Shown here: positions 1 through 9,204 of the stretch, piece after piece
Position numbering within the stretch: the stretch's first letter is position 1
Layout: each line of letters begins with the position of its first letter
Assembly (NCBI GenBank): GCA_016868915.1
Contig: VGFL01000004.1
Location: forward strand, 1-53,952
Direction of reading: 5' to 3'
DNA length: 53,952 bases
Source of the DNA: Bacteroidota bacterium
Lineage (GTDB): Bacteria > Bacteroidota > Bacteroidia > Flavobacteriales_D > Crocinitomicaceae
Translations under genes and position numbers: made by a program
The notes under the pieces: model-generated
The model's database searches: none
What the model was told of the DNA's origin: nothing
What the model saw: only the letters and a program-made list of their open reading frames with translations

Positions 1-1
1 G

Positions 2-913
2 CTTACTACTGAGCCAGCGTCCTCAGGAACCCAATATTGTCTGACGCTATCAGAACAATGTGGTTCACCGACAACTCAAGAGTGTTTAACTATTACATTC
101 CCTACGGAAATTTCTCCTGATGTTGATCCTGATAAACCGAAAGATTGTATTCCCGGGCAGTTTACATTTACCAATACGTCGGTAAATTCTCAGGATATTT
201 CATTTACTCAATATGCTTTTTCAAATGGTCAAGTATACAATTTGGTTGGATCAGAGGACTTAACGGCTGATTTTCCAAATGTTGGATTGTATGATGTTCA
301 AATGACGGTTACTTCGAATTATGGCTGTATTTACACAACAAATATTCCTAGTATTGTTGAAGTGACGCCTGTTCCAACTGCTAACTTTACAGTTTCCAAG
401 AACCCAGCTACTTGGTTTGAAACAACCATTCAAACAGCAGATATTTCTGAAGGAGATATAGTGAATTGGGTCTGGCAAAGTGCCGGGGCATCCTCGATAG
501 AGAACAATGGAGGATCAGCAATTATTACTTATCCTGAGGGTCAAACAGGTACTTATCCAATTACTTTAATAGTAACAACTGCTGAAGGATGCTCCGATTC
601 TATAACACTTGAAATCGAAATAGTACCAGATATTATACTTTATGTTCCAAATACTTTCACACCTGACGATGATGAACACAATCAAGTTTGGGGAATTCAT
701 ATTGATGGTATTGATTTTGAAAATTTTCAATTGGTTGTATATAACCGTTGGGGTGAGCTTATTTGGGAATCTAAAGATGCAAACCAGTTATGGGATGGAA
801 CGTACAATGGAAGCATTGTTCAAAATGGTATTTACATTTGGAAAATTTCTTTTAAGGAAAAGGATAATGATGGCAAGAAATTCTACACCGGTACTGTAAG
901 CGTTTTAAAATAA
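2..913 (+). CDS. C-terminal part of a large secreted PKD-type protein with a gliding-motility-associated (T9SS type B) C-terminal sorting domain; 5' end lies outside the window
   Basis: Frame 2 is open from the left edge (LTTEPASSGTQYCLTLSEQCG...), so the TTG at 242 is not the true start. The C-terminus VPNTFTPDDDEHNQVW...LVVYNRWGELIWES...WDGTYNGSIVQNGIYIWKI is a typical type B CTD. Confidence 0.88.
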   Translation, partial: LTTEPASSGTQYCLTLSEQCGSPTTQECLTITFPTEISPDVDPDKPKDCIPGQFTFTNTSVNSQDISFTQYAFSNGQVYNLVGSEDLTADFPNVGLYDVQMTVTSNYGCIYTTNIPSIVEVTPVPTANFTVSKNPATWFETTIQTADISEGDIVNWVWQSAGASSIENNGGSAIITYPEGQTGTYPITLIVTTAEGCSDSITLEIEIVPDIILYVPNTFTPDDDEHNQVWGIHIDGIDFENFQLVVYNRWGELIWESKDANQLWDGTYNGSIVQNGIYIWKISFKEKDNDGKKFYTGTVSVLK

Positions 914-918
914 GTTAT

Positions 919-1656
919 ATGGTAAAATATTTTTTATTGATCTTTATTCTTTTTGGTCTTCTTTCGTGTGAAGTTCTAAATGAGACCCTAAATTCGGTTA
1001 CTTTAAATCAATCAGAAGTTTCTTCCAAACCAAGTCTTTCTAATGAAGAAGTTATATCTGGTCTTAGAGAAGCTCTTAATGTTGGTATTAAAAATTCTGT
1101 TGCTTTAACATCTGTGACAGATGGATTTCTTAAAAATAATGAAATTCGCCTGCCCTTTCCTCCAAGTGCACAAAAAGTGAAGGATAAAGCTTTGGAATGG
1201 AAACTGAATGCTCAGGTTGAGAAATTTGAAACTACCCTAAATCGGGCTGCAGAAGAGGCAGCGAAAGAAGCATTGCCTATTTTTATTGATGCAATAAAAA
1301 ATATGTCTGTTCAAGATGGTTTCGTAATATTGAAAGGTGGTGATGGTGCCGCAACAAAATTTCTCAAAGAGCAGACAACCACTCAACTGGTGACTGCTTT
1401 TTCTCCAAAGGTTAAATCTGCGACTTCAAAAGTTGAGTTAACAAAATATTGGAGTCCGATAATTACAAAATACAACGGTGCAATGACCCTAACTGGAGGG
1501 GAGAAAATAGATCCAGATCTTGATGCATATATTACTCAAAAAGCGATAGATGGGTTGTTCTATATGGTTGAGAAAGAAGAAAATAAAATACGAAAAGACC
1601 CCGTTGCTCGTGTTACAGATTTGTTAATTAAAGTTTTTGGAAGCTTAACAAATTGA
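919..1656 (+). CDS. DUF4197-family lipoprotein
   Basis: Lipobox FGLLSC; GLREALNVGIKNSV...LP.FPP.AQKV motif resembles DUF4197 proteins. Confidence 0.8.
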   Translation: MVKYFLLIFILFGLLSCEVLNETLNSVTLNQSEVSSKPSLSNEEVISGLREALNVGIKNSVALTSVTDGFLKNNEIRLPFPPSAQKVKDKALEWKLNAQVEKFETTLNRAAEEAAKEALPIFIDAIKNMSVQDGFVILKGGDGAATKFLKEQTTTQLVTAFSPKVKSATSKVELTKYWSPIITKYNGAMTLTGGEKIDPDLDAYITQKAIDGLFYMVEKEENKIRKDPVARVTDLLIKVFGSLTN

Positions 1657-1664
1657 TTTCATAA

Positions 1665-2528
1665 GTGACTTACTCGCAATCAGAATTGGTACTTAACGGG
1701 AATGGTGCGGTTTACCATCTTGGTGTAAAACCTGAGAATATTTCAAATAAAATAATACTCGTCGGGGATCAGGACAGAGTTTCTTTAGTAAGTCGTTTTT
1801 TTGATTCAATCGAACATAAATCCCAACACCGTGAATTCGTCTGTCATACAGGCTCATATAAAGGACAGCGAATTACAGCTCTCTCAAGTGGAATCGGGAC
1901 CGATAATATTGATATAATTTTAAATGAACTCGATGCACTTGTTAACATAGACTTACAAAATCGCACTGATAAACAAGAAATTTCAACGCTTGAAATTGTC
2001 CGGATTGGAACGTGTGGAATATTACAGCGAGATATTCCAGTTCATTCTTGGATCATTAGTGATTATGCTCTTGGTTTAGATAACGTCGCTCATTTTTACC
2101 AAACCAATTTCACGAAAGAAGAAATTGAAATCTGTGATAAACTCAAGATATTTTTAAATCTTCCCTCAGCCATTAAACCTTATTTTGTTCTTCCATCAGA
2201 ACACTTAACAAATAAATTAAAATCGAAATATACAATATCGGGAATTACAATTACCTCTTCTGGATTTTATGGACCTCAGGGCAGACAATTAAGATTAAAA
2301 ACACGAACGGAAAATTTACAGTTAGCTCTTGGTGATTTTCAACACAATGGAGTTACGGTGACTAATTTTGAAATGGAAAGTTCAGCTCTTTTTGCACTTG
2401 GAAGGGCATTAGGGCATAAATGTGCAACGATATGTTTGGGAGTTGCCAATAGACCAATGATGGAATTTTCTAAAGGGTACTCAGTACAAATGAGTGAACT
2501 TATCAAATATGTTTTAGATCGAATTTAA
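1665..2528 (+). CDS. Nucleoside phosphorylase (PNP/uridine phosphorylase family)
   Basis: GTG start; VGDQDRV..., TALSSGIGTDNIDIILNEL, IGTCG, NFEMESSALFALGRALGHKCATICLGVANR motifs. Confidence 0.85.
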   Translation: MTYSQSELVLNGNGAVYHLGVKPENISNKIILVGDQDRVSLVSRFFDSIEHKSQHREFVCHTGSYKGQRITALSSGIGTDNIDIILNELDALVNIDLQNRTDKQEISTLEIVRIGTCGILQRDIPVHSWIISDYALGLDNVAHFYQTNFTKEEIEICDKLKIFLNLPSAIKPYFVLPSEHLTNKLKSKYTISGITITSSGFYGPQGRQLRLKTRTENLQLALGDFQHNGVTVTNFEMESSALFALGRALGHKCATICLGVANRPMMEFSKGYSVQMSELIKYVLDRI

Positions 2529-2608
2529 GGAGATTATTCCTGAGTTCGTACATTTTATTTAACTTCTTATTCCTGCAAAGTTCCGCCAACTTTACGTAAT
2601 TTTATCCT

Positions 2609-3382
2609 GTGAAAAAAATTTATAAATTCTTGTTAAATACTCTTCCAAGACCTCTTTTAATAAGATTGAGCTATATTTTTAAAATTTTTGCTCCGCTATT
2701 GTATAAAGGAAGCAATGTAGAATGTCCTGTTTGTGAAAGAAAGTTTTCAAAGTTTTTATCCTATGGTTCATCTGTGGCTCATCGAGATAACGTCTTATGT
2801 CCATACGACTTTACATTGGAACGACATCGTTTAATGTGGTTGTATTTAAAAAATGAGAGTAATTTTTTTTCGGCCGAAAAGTTAGATGTACTGCATATTG
2901 CACCAGAACAGTGTTTTCACAGCAAATTCAAAGCACAAAAAAACTTGAATTACGTAACAGGAGATTTAGTTTCTCCATTGGCAGACTTACACTTCGATTT
3001 ACATCAAATACCTCTCGAGGATAATCGTTTTGATGTGGTATTTTGTAACCATGTTATGGAGCACGTTGATGACCCGAATCAATGTATGAAGGAACTTTTC
3101 CGAGTTATGAGGCCAGGAGGATGGGCAATTATGCAAGTGCCACAGGATATGTCGAGAGAGACTACCTACGAGGATAGAAGTATTATTGACCCAGCAGAGC
3201 GGGAAAAGCATTTTTGGCAAAAAGATCATTTGCGTTTGTTTGGTAAAGATTACCCGAATTGGTTAGAAAAAGTAGGATTTACCATTGAGATTTTTGATGT
3301 GCAAAAGAATTTTGATAAACAAGTTGTTGATAGATTTTGTTTAATGAAGGATGAATTACTTTACATAGCCTATAAAAATTAA
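2609..3382 (+). CDS. Class I SAM-dependent methyltransferase
   Basis: GTG start; CPVCERKF zinc-finger-like N-terminus, LDVLHIAPEQ, NRFDVVFCNHVMEHVDDPNQCMKELFRVMRPGGWAIMQVP. Confidence 0.85.
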   Translation: MKKIYKFLLNTLPRPLLIRLSYIFKIFAPLLYKGSNVECPVCERKFSKFLSYGSSVAHRDNVLCPYDFTLERHRLMWLYLKNESNFFSAEKLDVLHIAPEQCFHSKFKAQKNLNYVTGDLVSPLADLHFDLHQIPLEDNRFDVVFCNHVMEHVDDPNQCMKELFRVMRPGGWAIMQVPQDMSRETTYEDRSIIDPAEREKHFWQKDHLRLFGKDYPNWLEKVGFTIEIFDVQKNFDKQVVDRFCLMKDELLYIAYKN

Positions 3383-3396
3383 TAGTTAAAAAAATC

Positions 3397-4380
3397 ATGA
3401 AAAATTTCTGTTTCACAATTTTATTTTTAATCTCTTTTATAAGTTGCTTCGGTCAAAAAAATGTTTTCTTGGACATTGCGCCAATGTTTCAAAATTCCAA
3501 TTTGGAAATGAATGAAAATTACACCGCCTGGAACGGGAAAATATTTGCGTTAGATCATTTTGATTATTATTTGTCGAATATTCAAATCGAACACGATGGA
3601 GGGCAACTTACTGCAATTAATAGTGTTTTCCTTATCGAGCCTCAAAACCACACGCTATATCTTGGTTACTTCAACATCGTACAAATTGAAAAGATTTCGT
3701 TTCTTGTTGGCGTCCCAAAACCCTTAAATACACAGACCGGTGACCAGGCGATGGATATTTCACTTTATCCTGAAAATCATCCCTTGAGTTTTCAAAGCCC
3801 ATCGATGTACTGGGGTTGGCAATTTGGATACATGCACATGATCATCGGTGGGAATGCCGATCATAACGGTGATGGAAGTTTAGAGTCTCAGTTTGAACTT
3901 CACAATTTAGGAAATACAAATCAACAACTCATACAGATGAATAATGTTATTCAATCGAATGTTTCACAAGATCAAATTAACGTAAATATCAATTGCCAAG
4001 TGGATCAATGGATAAATAATATTTCAATCAGTACGGTTGGTATTCTCCACGGCGAAACAGGAGTCAATGCGCAAATTATGGGGAATACCCTGTCAGAAAA
4101 TGTATTCATTCAACCAGCTAATGCCGGAGTGGACAATAATAGTGACAATTCAAAAATTTATTTTCAAAATGTTAGTAACGCCTTGGATATTTATTGGAGT
4201 GAATTGGCGGAGATAGATAAAATTCATGTCCGTGACCTAAGTGGTAAATTGATCGGAGAGTATTATTCAATTGAACCGTCAGGACACTTGTCTGTTCCCC
4301 ATTTAAGTAAAGGGTACTATATTATTCAGTTTTTAAACAAAAATTCTGTTGTGATTGGGAGTCTGAACGCCATTCATTAA
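3397..4380 (+). CDS. MbnP-family copper-binding-type protein with T9SS type A-like C-terminal domain (copy 1)
   Basis: Signal peptide; FALDHFDYYLSNIQ, MYWGWQFGYMHM (MbnP-type WxW motif), FELHNLGN; C-terminal IHVRDLSGKLIGEYY...HLSKGYYIIQFLN resembles a T9SS sorting domain. Confidence 0.75.
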   Translation: MKNFCFTILFLISFISCFGQKNVFLDIAPMFQNSNLEMNENYTAWNGKIFALDHFDYYLSNIQIEHDGGQLTAINSVFLIEPQNHTLYLGYFNIVQIEKISFLVGVPKPLNTQTGDQAMDISLYPENHPLSFQSPSMYWGWQFGYMHMIIGGNADHNGDGSLESQFELHNLGNTNQQLIQMNNVIQSNVSQDQINVNINCQVDQWINNISISTVGILHGETGVNAQIMGNTLSENVFIQPANAGVDNNSDNSKIYFQNVSNALDIYWSELAEIDKIHVRDLSGKLIGEYYSIEPSGHLSVPHLSKGYYIIQFLNKNSVVIGSLNAIH

Positions 4381-4382
4381 TT

Positions 4383-5384
4383 ATGAAAAGAACCAATAAT
4401 TCGATATTACTTTTACTATTTATCATTGGTTTAACTTTATTTATTTCATGCTCAAGAAAAATGATTTCTTGGACAAGCATTAGTGAAATTCCAAGCCCTA
4501 AAGATAATCCAATTTCGGATGAAAAAGTAGCTTTAGGAAGAAAATTATTTTTTGATAAGCGACTATCACTAAATAAAACGGTTTCATGCGCTACTTGTCA
4601 TGTTCCAGAATATGCATTCACTGATCGATTGACAACAAGCACGGGTATAGAAGGGCGCAAAACTGAACGAAATTCTCCCTCTTTGTTAAATTCAGCATTT
4701 TTAAAAACAGCCATGTTTGATGCTCATTTGGCAACATTGGAGGTTCAAGTTATTGTTCCAATTCAAGAACATACTGAAATGGGGAGTAATATGAAAGAGT
4801 TGATCAATAAATTGAGGTCTATACCGGAATACCAAGAAGCAGCGAAGAGGATATTTAATCGTGACTTTGATGCCTATGTTCTAACACGAAGCATTTCAGC
4901 ATTTGAACGGACGTTACTTTCATTAAATTCGCGATTCGATCAATTTGTGAATGGAAATAAATCAGCCTTAACCCAGGACGAAAAAGCTGGTTGGAAACTT
5001 TTTTCTGAGAAATTGTATTGCATTCAATGTCATCCTGCACCCTTTTTCACAACATTTGAAGCTGCTAATAATGGTCTATACAAAAATTACGAGCAACTTG
5101 ATGACAAGGGTCGCTTTAGAATATTTTTGGATTCAAACGATATCGGCAAATTCAAAATACCATCCCTTCGAAATATCGAGTTGACATACCCATATATGCA
5201 CGATGGAAGCTTGAAAAACATAGATGATGTAATTAATCATTACAAAAAGGGTGGTCAAAAGAATAATTTACAGGCTTCAATGATTCAACCTTTCGAATTA
5301 TCAAATAAGGAACAACAGCAACTCAAGTCATTTTTATTTTCGCTCACAGACACCTCATATATGTCTACCTTCAAATTTAGGTAA
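4383..5384 (+). CDS. Diheme cytochrome c peroxidase / MbnH-like lipoprotein (copy 1)
   Basis: Lipobox LFISC; two CxxCH sites (CATCH, CIQCH); KIPSLRNIELTYPYMHDGSLKNIDDVINHY. Confidence 0.88.
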   Translation: MKRTNNSILLLLFIIGLTLFISCSRKMISWTSISEIPSPKDNPISDEKVALGRKLFFDKRLSLNKTVSCATCHVPEYAFTDRLTTSTGIEGRKTERNSPSLLNSAFLKTAMFDAHLATLEVQVIVPIQEHTEMGSNMKELINKLRSIPEYQEAAKRIFNRDFDAYVLTRSISAFERTLLSLNSRFDQFVNGNKSALTQDEKAGWKLFSEKLYCIQCHPAPFFTTFEAANNGLYKNYEQLDDKGRFRIFLDSNDIGKFKIPSLRNIELTYPYMHDGSLKNIDDVINHYKKGGQKNNLQASMIQPFELSNKEQQQLKSFLFSLTDTSYMSTFKFR

Positions 5385-5420
5385 TTCATGGTTTACACTA
5401 AAAAGTAAATTTTTAAATAG

Positions 5421-6086
5421 ATGAGATTTTATTTCCTAGTTATTTTTTTGACAGTATGGGGCGCCTTTCTATGCCAGGTGAAGATTAACTTTAAATTCAA
5501 TACTAAACCACTGGTGAGAGGAGAAAAATACTTTATCAATTCAGACTCAATATGGATTCAGGTAGATGAATTAAAATTTTATGTGAATTATAAACCGGTT
5601 TTTTCAGATGAAAATAGAACTGATCCATTGGTAATCCACCTTGTTGACCTTTCTGATTCATTAAGTTATTTTCTCCCTTTTACAGAGGAAGGAATGAAAA
5701 ATTCCAAAAATTTTGATTTTGCCATAGGGTTGGATAGTGTTTCAACGTCATCCACCAAGTTTTCTGGGGCCTTGGATCCTGCCTTAGGGATGTATTGGGC
5801 TTGGAATACCGGTTATATTCATTTTAAATTGGAAGGAAAATCAAATTTATGTTCGAGTAAAAATCAAGAGTTTTTATATCATATTGGAGGTTATTTTGGT
5901 AAATATTCAACCCAGAGATGGCTTCAATCAAGAATAATTCTAATCAATGAATTGGCGTTTATTGAGCTTGAGTTGGCAAATTTTATAAAAGATGGCGTAA
6001 ATTTGGGAGTAAATCCTGTAGTTATGAATCCAGGAAAAGAAGCTGTTTTTACTGCCGATAATTATTACAGGTTATTTAAACAATGA
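5421..6086 (+). CDS. MbnP-family protein (copy 2)
   Basis: VDELKFYVNY, ALDPALGMYWAWNTGYIHFKLEGKS, FLYHIGGYFG; immediately upstream of a second diheme peroxidase with ATGA overlap. Confidence 0.78.
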   Translation: MRFYFLVIFLTVWGAFLCQVKINFKFNTKPLVRGEKYFINSDSIWIQVDELKFYVNYKPVFSDENRTDPLVIHLVDLSDSLSYFLPFTEEGMKNSKNFDFAIGLDSVSTSSTKFSGALDPALGMYWAWNTGYIHFKLEGKSNLCSSKNQEFLYHIGGYFGKYSTQRWLQSRIILINELAFIELELANFIKDGVNLGVNPVVMNPGKEAVFTADNYYRLFKQ

Positions 6087-7102
6087 AATCGAGTATATTT
6101 CTATTTCTTTTTCTTTTTATTGCCGTATTGGTCTCGTTCAAATCGAGTAAACCTAATATGGGCTTTGAAATTCCGAAAGGTTGGCCTGATCCACTATATT
6201 ATTTCAAGGGAAATGAATTTACCGAGGATAAATTTCAATTGGGGAGAAAGCTTTTCTATGACCCAATCTTATCACGAGATAGTTCAATTTCTTGCTCCTC
6301 GTGTCATGTTTCTTTCTCTGCATTTGCACACACAGATCACGCGTTAAGTCATGGAATTGACGGAAGGGTTGGTAGGAGAAATGCACCGGCATTAATTAAC
6401 ATGGCGTGGAATCCATATTTTCACTGGGACGGGTCGTTAGGTAATATTGAACGTCAATCCATGGAGCCAATTCGAAATCATAACGAGATGGATTTTAATT
6501 TAGACTCTGCCGTTTCACGATTGCTTAGAAATAAGTTTTATAATGGTTTATTTGAAAAGGCTTGGGGAGATTCTGAAATTACTGTTCGAAGAATGTTACA
6601 ATCTTTGGCAATATTTACGTCAAATTTAGTTTCTAGTAATTCGAAATACGATAAAATAATGAGAAAAGAGCGAGGTGTAGCTTTTACAAATCAAGAGAAA
6701 AATGGGTATATTTTATTTAAAAAGAACTGTGCCTCTTGTCACAAAGAACCACTTTTTTCAACGTATAAATTAAAGAGCAATGGCCTCCCAATAGATTTAG
6801 AGCTGAAAGATTATGGTCATTATACGATTTCAGAATACTACAAAGATTCTTTTTTATTTAAGGTACCAACTTTGAGGAATATAGAGTTTACTTTTCCATA
6901 TATGCACGACGGTAGATTTAAAAAACTGAAGGATGTTCTAAAACATTATGCTGAATTAAATCCTAAAACACCGTATCTAAGCAAGGAATTACGGAAAATT
7001 AAACCGCTAAGTTCCAATGATCAAAAGGATATCATTGCGTTTTTACTAACCCTGACGGATAAAGAATTTCTGTACAATCCGAGATATCAATTTCCAAGAT
7101 AA
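6083..7102 (+). CDS. Diheme cytochrome c peroxidase / MbnH-like protein (copy 2)
   Basis: Two CxxCH sites (CSSCH, CASCH); KVPTLRNIEFTFPYMHDGRFKKLKDVLKHY. Confidence 0.88.
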   Translation: MKSSIFLFLFLFIAVLVSFKSSKPNMGFEIPKGWPDPLYYFKGNEFTEDKFQLGRKLFYDPILSRDSSISCSSCHVSFSAFAHTDHALSHGIDGRVGRRNAPALINMAWNPYFHWDGSLGNIERQSMEPIRNHNEMDFNLDSAVSRLLRNKFYNGLFEKAWGDSEITVRRMLQSLAIFTSNLVSSNSKYDKIMRKERGVAFTNQEKNGYILFKKNCASCHKEPLFSTYKLKSNGLPIDLELKDYGHYTISEYYKDSFLFKVPTLRNIEFTFPYMHDGRFKKLKDVLKHYAELNPKTPYLSKELRKIKPLSSNDQKDIIAFLLTLTDKEFLYNPRYQFPR

Positions 7103-7103
7103 T

Positions 7104-8423
7104 TTATCTTGATAACCAGAGAGAAGGATTTAAACACTGGATGTTTCCTCCAGAAACCAAATGAATTTCAAAATGTGCAATTGATATGGATCCAGACTCT
7201 TGGGTAAGTAATGATCCTATTGACTGCTTCGTAGAAACTTTTGAACCAATGCTAACATAGCAATCACGTAGATTACTGTATACGGTTCTATAATTACCGT
7301 GTTTTATAATTATCACTTTTCCAGCGCCAGGTATAGTTAGAATACTTGAGACTTCGCCTTCAAAAACACTTCGAACCGTTGCATTTTTTGTTGTGGAAAT
7401 ATCTACTCCATTGTTATTCGTAAAGACATTTTTAATGGTAGGGTGGGGGTTTGTTCCAAATTTCTCGGTTATTGTCCCACTACTAACCGGGAATGGCAGT
7501 TTCCCTTTGTTTCCAGAGAAATTAGATCCGAGTGTACTTGACTCAGGTGTTTCAACATAAACAACATCCTCTGTCTTTTTTGAAGAAGATGCAGTTACTT
7601 TTTTCTTTGTGTTATCCGTTTTCTTATTGGTTTCTTTGGGAGTGTCTTTATTTTTGTTTTTACTTTTTGTTTTTGTGGACGATTTATTACTTTTTTTCAA
7701 TTCATCTTGGATTGCCGCGTTAATTTTTGATTTTAGCAGTTGCTTTTCCTTTTCGTCTTTTGCTAAGTTATTGCGAAGAGTTTCCTCCTCCTTTTTTAAC
7801 TTTTGATATAGTTCCTCTTTATGTATTTTATCTTGTTCAATTAATTCTTTTTCTTTAATTTTTTCGTTTAATGCAGATTCCTTTGTCGATTTTTCAGAAC
7901 TAATTTGAATATATTCTCCTTCTACAATTTGTTGGTTTTTACGTAATAATTGAAATTGAGTTTTTTCAATTTCCTTCATTTTTTCTAGGTAATTATTTCG
8001 ATGCAAAGCCTCTGTGTAGGATCGGGCAGAGAAAACGAACATTAACTTACCTAATTTATTTCTGTTTTTAAAGGCATGTAATAACATCTGTTTAAATTGC
8101 TTTTTTAGATTTTTTTGCCTTTCTCGTATATGCTTAATATCATTTGCTTTGCCAATCATTTCAAATTCGGCAGCTCGAACTTGTTCATCAAAATTCTTAA
8201 CTAATGTTTCTCGAGTTGAAATTTGGGCATCTACTAATTCTAATTCCCGAAGGGAAGATTGAGCTTTGGTTTTAGTTTTATCTAAAAGAGATTTGGTATT
8301 TTTTATTCGTTTTTCAATTTTTACTTGTTCCTTTTTAAGTTTTTCACTCTTTGATTGAGCATAAAATGAACTTGTAATAAGTAGAAAACAAAAAAGCCCT
8401 AATAAATTAATTACACTTTTCAT
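7104..8423 (-). CDS. EnvC-like murein hydrolase activator: coiled coil plus degenerate LytM/M23 domain
   Basis: Likely start is internal Met MKSVINLLGLFCFLLITSSFYAQ. Long Lys/Glu-rich coiled coil, then M23-like FGTNPHPTIKNVFTNNNGVDIST...VIIIKHGNYRTVYSNL...SIAHFEIHL. Confidence 0.82.
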   Translation of the reverse strand: MKSVINLLGLFCFLLITSSFYAQSKSEKLKKEQVKIEKRIKNTKSLLDKTKTKAQSSLRELELVDAQISTRETLVKNFDEQVRAAEFEMIGKANDIKHIRERQKNLKKQFKQMLLHAFKNRNKLGKLMFVFSARSYTEALHRNNYLEKMKEIEKTQFQLLRKNQQIVEGEYIQISSEKSTKESALNEKIKEKELIEQDKIHKEELYQKLKKEEETLRNNLAKDEKEKQLLKSKINAAIQDELKKSNKSSTKTKSKNKNKDTPKETNKKTDNTKKKVTASSSKKTEDVVYVETPESSTLGSNFSGNKGKLPFPVSSGTITEKFGTNPHPTIKNVFTNNNGVDISTTKNATVRSVFEGEVSSILTIPGAGKVIIIKHGNYRTVYSNLRDCYVSIGSKVSTKQSIGSLLTQESGSISIAHFEIHLVSGGNIQCLNPSLWLSR

Positions 8424-9204
8424 AGTTTTTAGGTATATCAAACTCAATTTTTTCGGGAACATTAATTTCAACTGAATTATACTTAAGTTCAACTTCCATT
8501 ATGGATTTTAATCTATTTATTACAATTGAAACTTTTGCTGGCACCCGATATCCTGAATTGTCTTGGAATTCTTCACATTTCCAAATCATTGATGTTGAAT
8601 CTTTTGGGATAGATAAATTCAATTGTTTCATGTAAGTCAAAGAATCATCGAATAAATAAGTAATGTCAACCCATTTTTGTTCAGAAGAAGTACTACGAAT
8701 ATTTCCTAAATAAGTTACCTTGATATTTTGCAAGGAATCTTTGGTAGTTCGAATGTTTTGTTTGTCAAGTTTTGTATAATAGAGAGGTAAGCCAAGTATC
8801 AATTCCTCGAGTTCAAGCAATTCAAGATCAACTCCCGTAAAATTTGAAACCAACTTTGCATCACCTTCCATGTAGCAATTTGAAAGTCTATTTAGTAGAT
8901 GACCTTTATCTTTGGTTAAATGAACAGAAGCAGCTTGAATTCCCATATAACTGACATTCGCAAAAATTAAACTGTCCTTTTTTACACGAGTAGATAGTCT
9001 TAAATCTGCTCCAAATTCAGGTTCCGTGGCTATAATGCTCGTTTGGATTTTTGAATAAAAAAAGTCTGGGCGATTTACTATCAGTTGATTAATCTTTGAA
9101 TCAACCTTTGATAATTCAACAGGCAAAGAATTACCTTGTGCTCTTAATTCTGAGGAAGCAATGAACCCTAAAAACAAGATCAAAAGTTTAATATTCAGGT
9201 TCAT
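8407..9204 (-). CDS. DUF4292-type periplasmic/lipoprotein-like protein
   Basis: Signal-like MNLNIKLLILFLGFIASS; SNFTGVDLELLELEELILGLPLY; encoded between the TPR protein and the EnvC-like gene, overlapping both ORFs slightly. Confidence 0.65.
   Translation of the reverse strand: MNLNIKLLILFLGFIASSELRAQGNSLPVELSKVDSKINQLIVNRPDFFYSKIQTSIIATEPEFGADLRLSTRVKKDSLIFANVSYMGIQAASVHLTKDKGHLLNRLSNCYMEGDAKLVSNFTGVDLELLELEELILGLPLYYTKLDKQNIRTTKDSLQNIKVTYLGNIRSTSSEQKWVDITYLFDDSLTYMKQLNLSIPKDSTSMIWKCEEFQDNSGYRVPAKVSIVINRLKSIMEVELKYNSVEINVPEKIEFDIPKNYEKCN

Noticed and set aside
642-899. 85-aa + ORF inside the T9SS type B CTD
   Set aside because: Out-of-frame shadow of the clearly coding frame ending at 913.
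4383-7102. Possibility that the two diheme proteins are ordinary detoxifying cytochrome c peroxidases
   Set aside because: Not fully excluded, but each is directly preceded by an MbnP-type gene, which favours the MbnH interpretation; noted as the main alternative.
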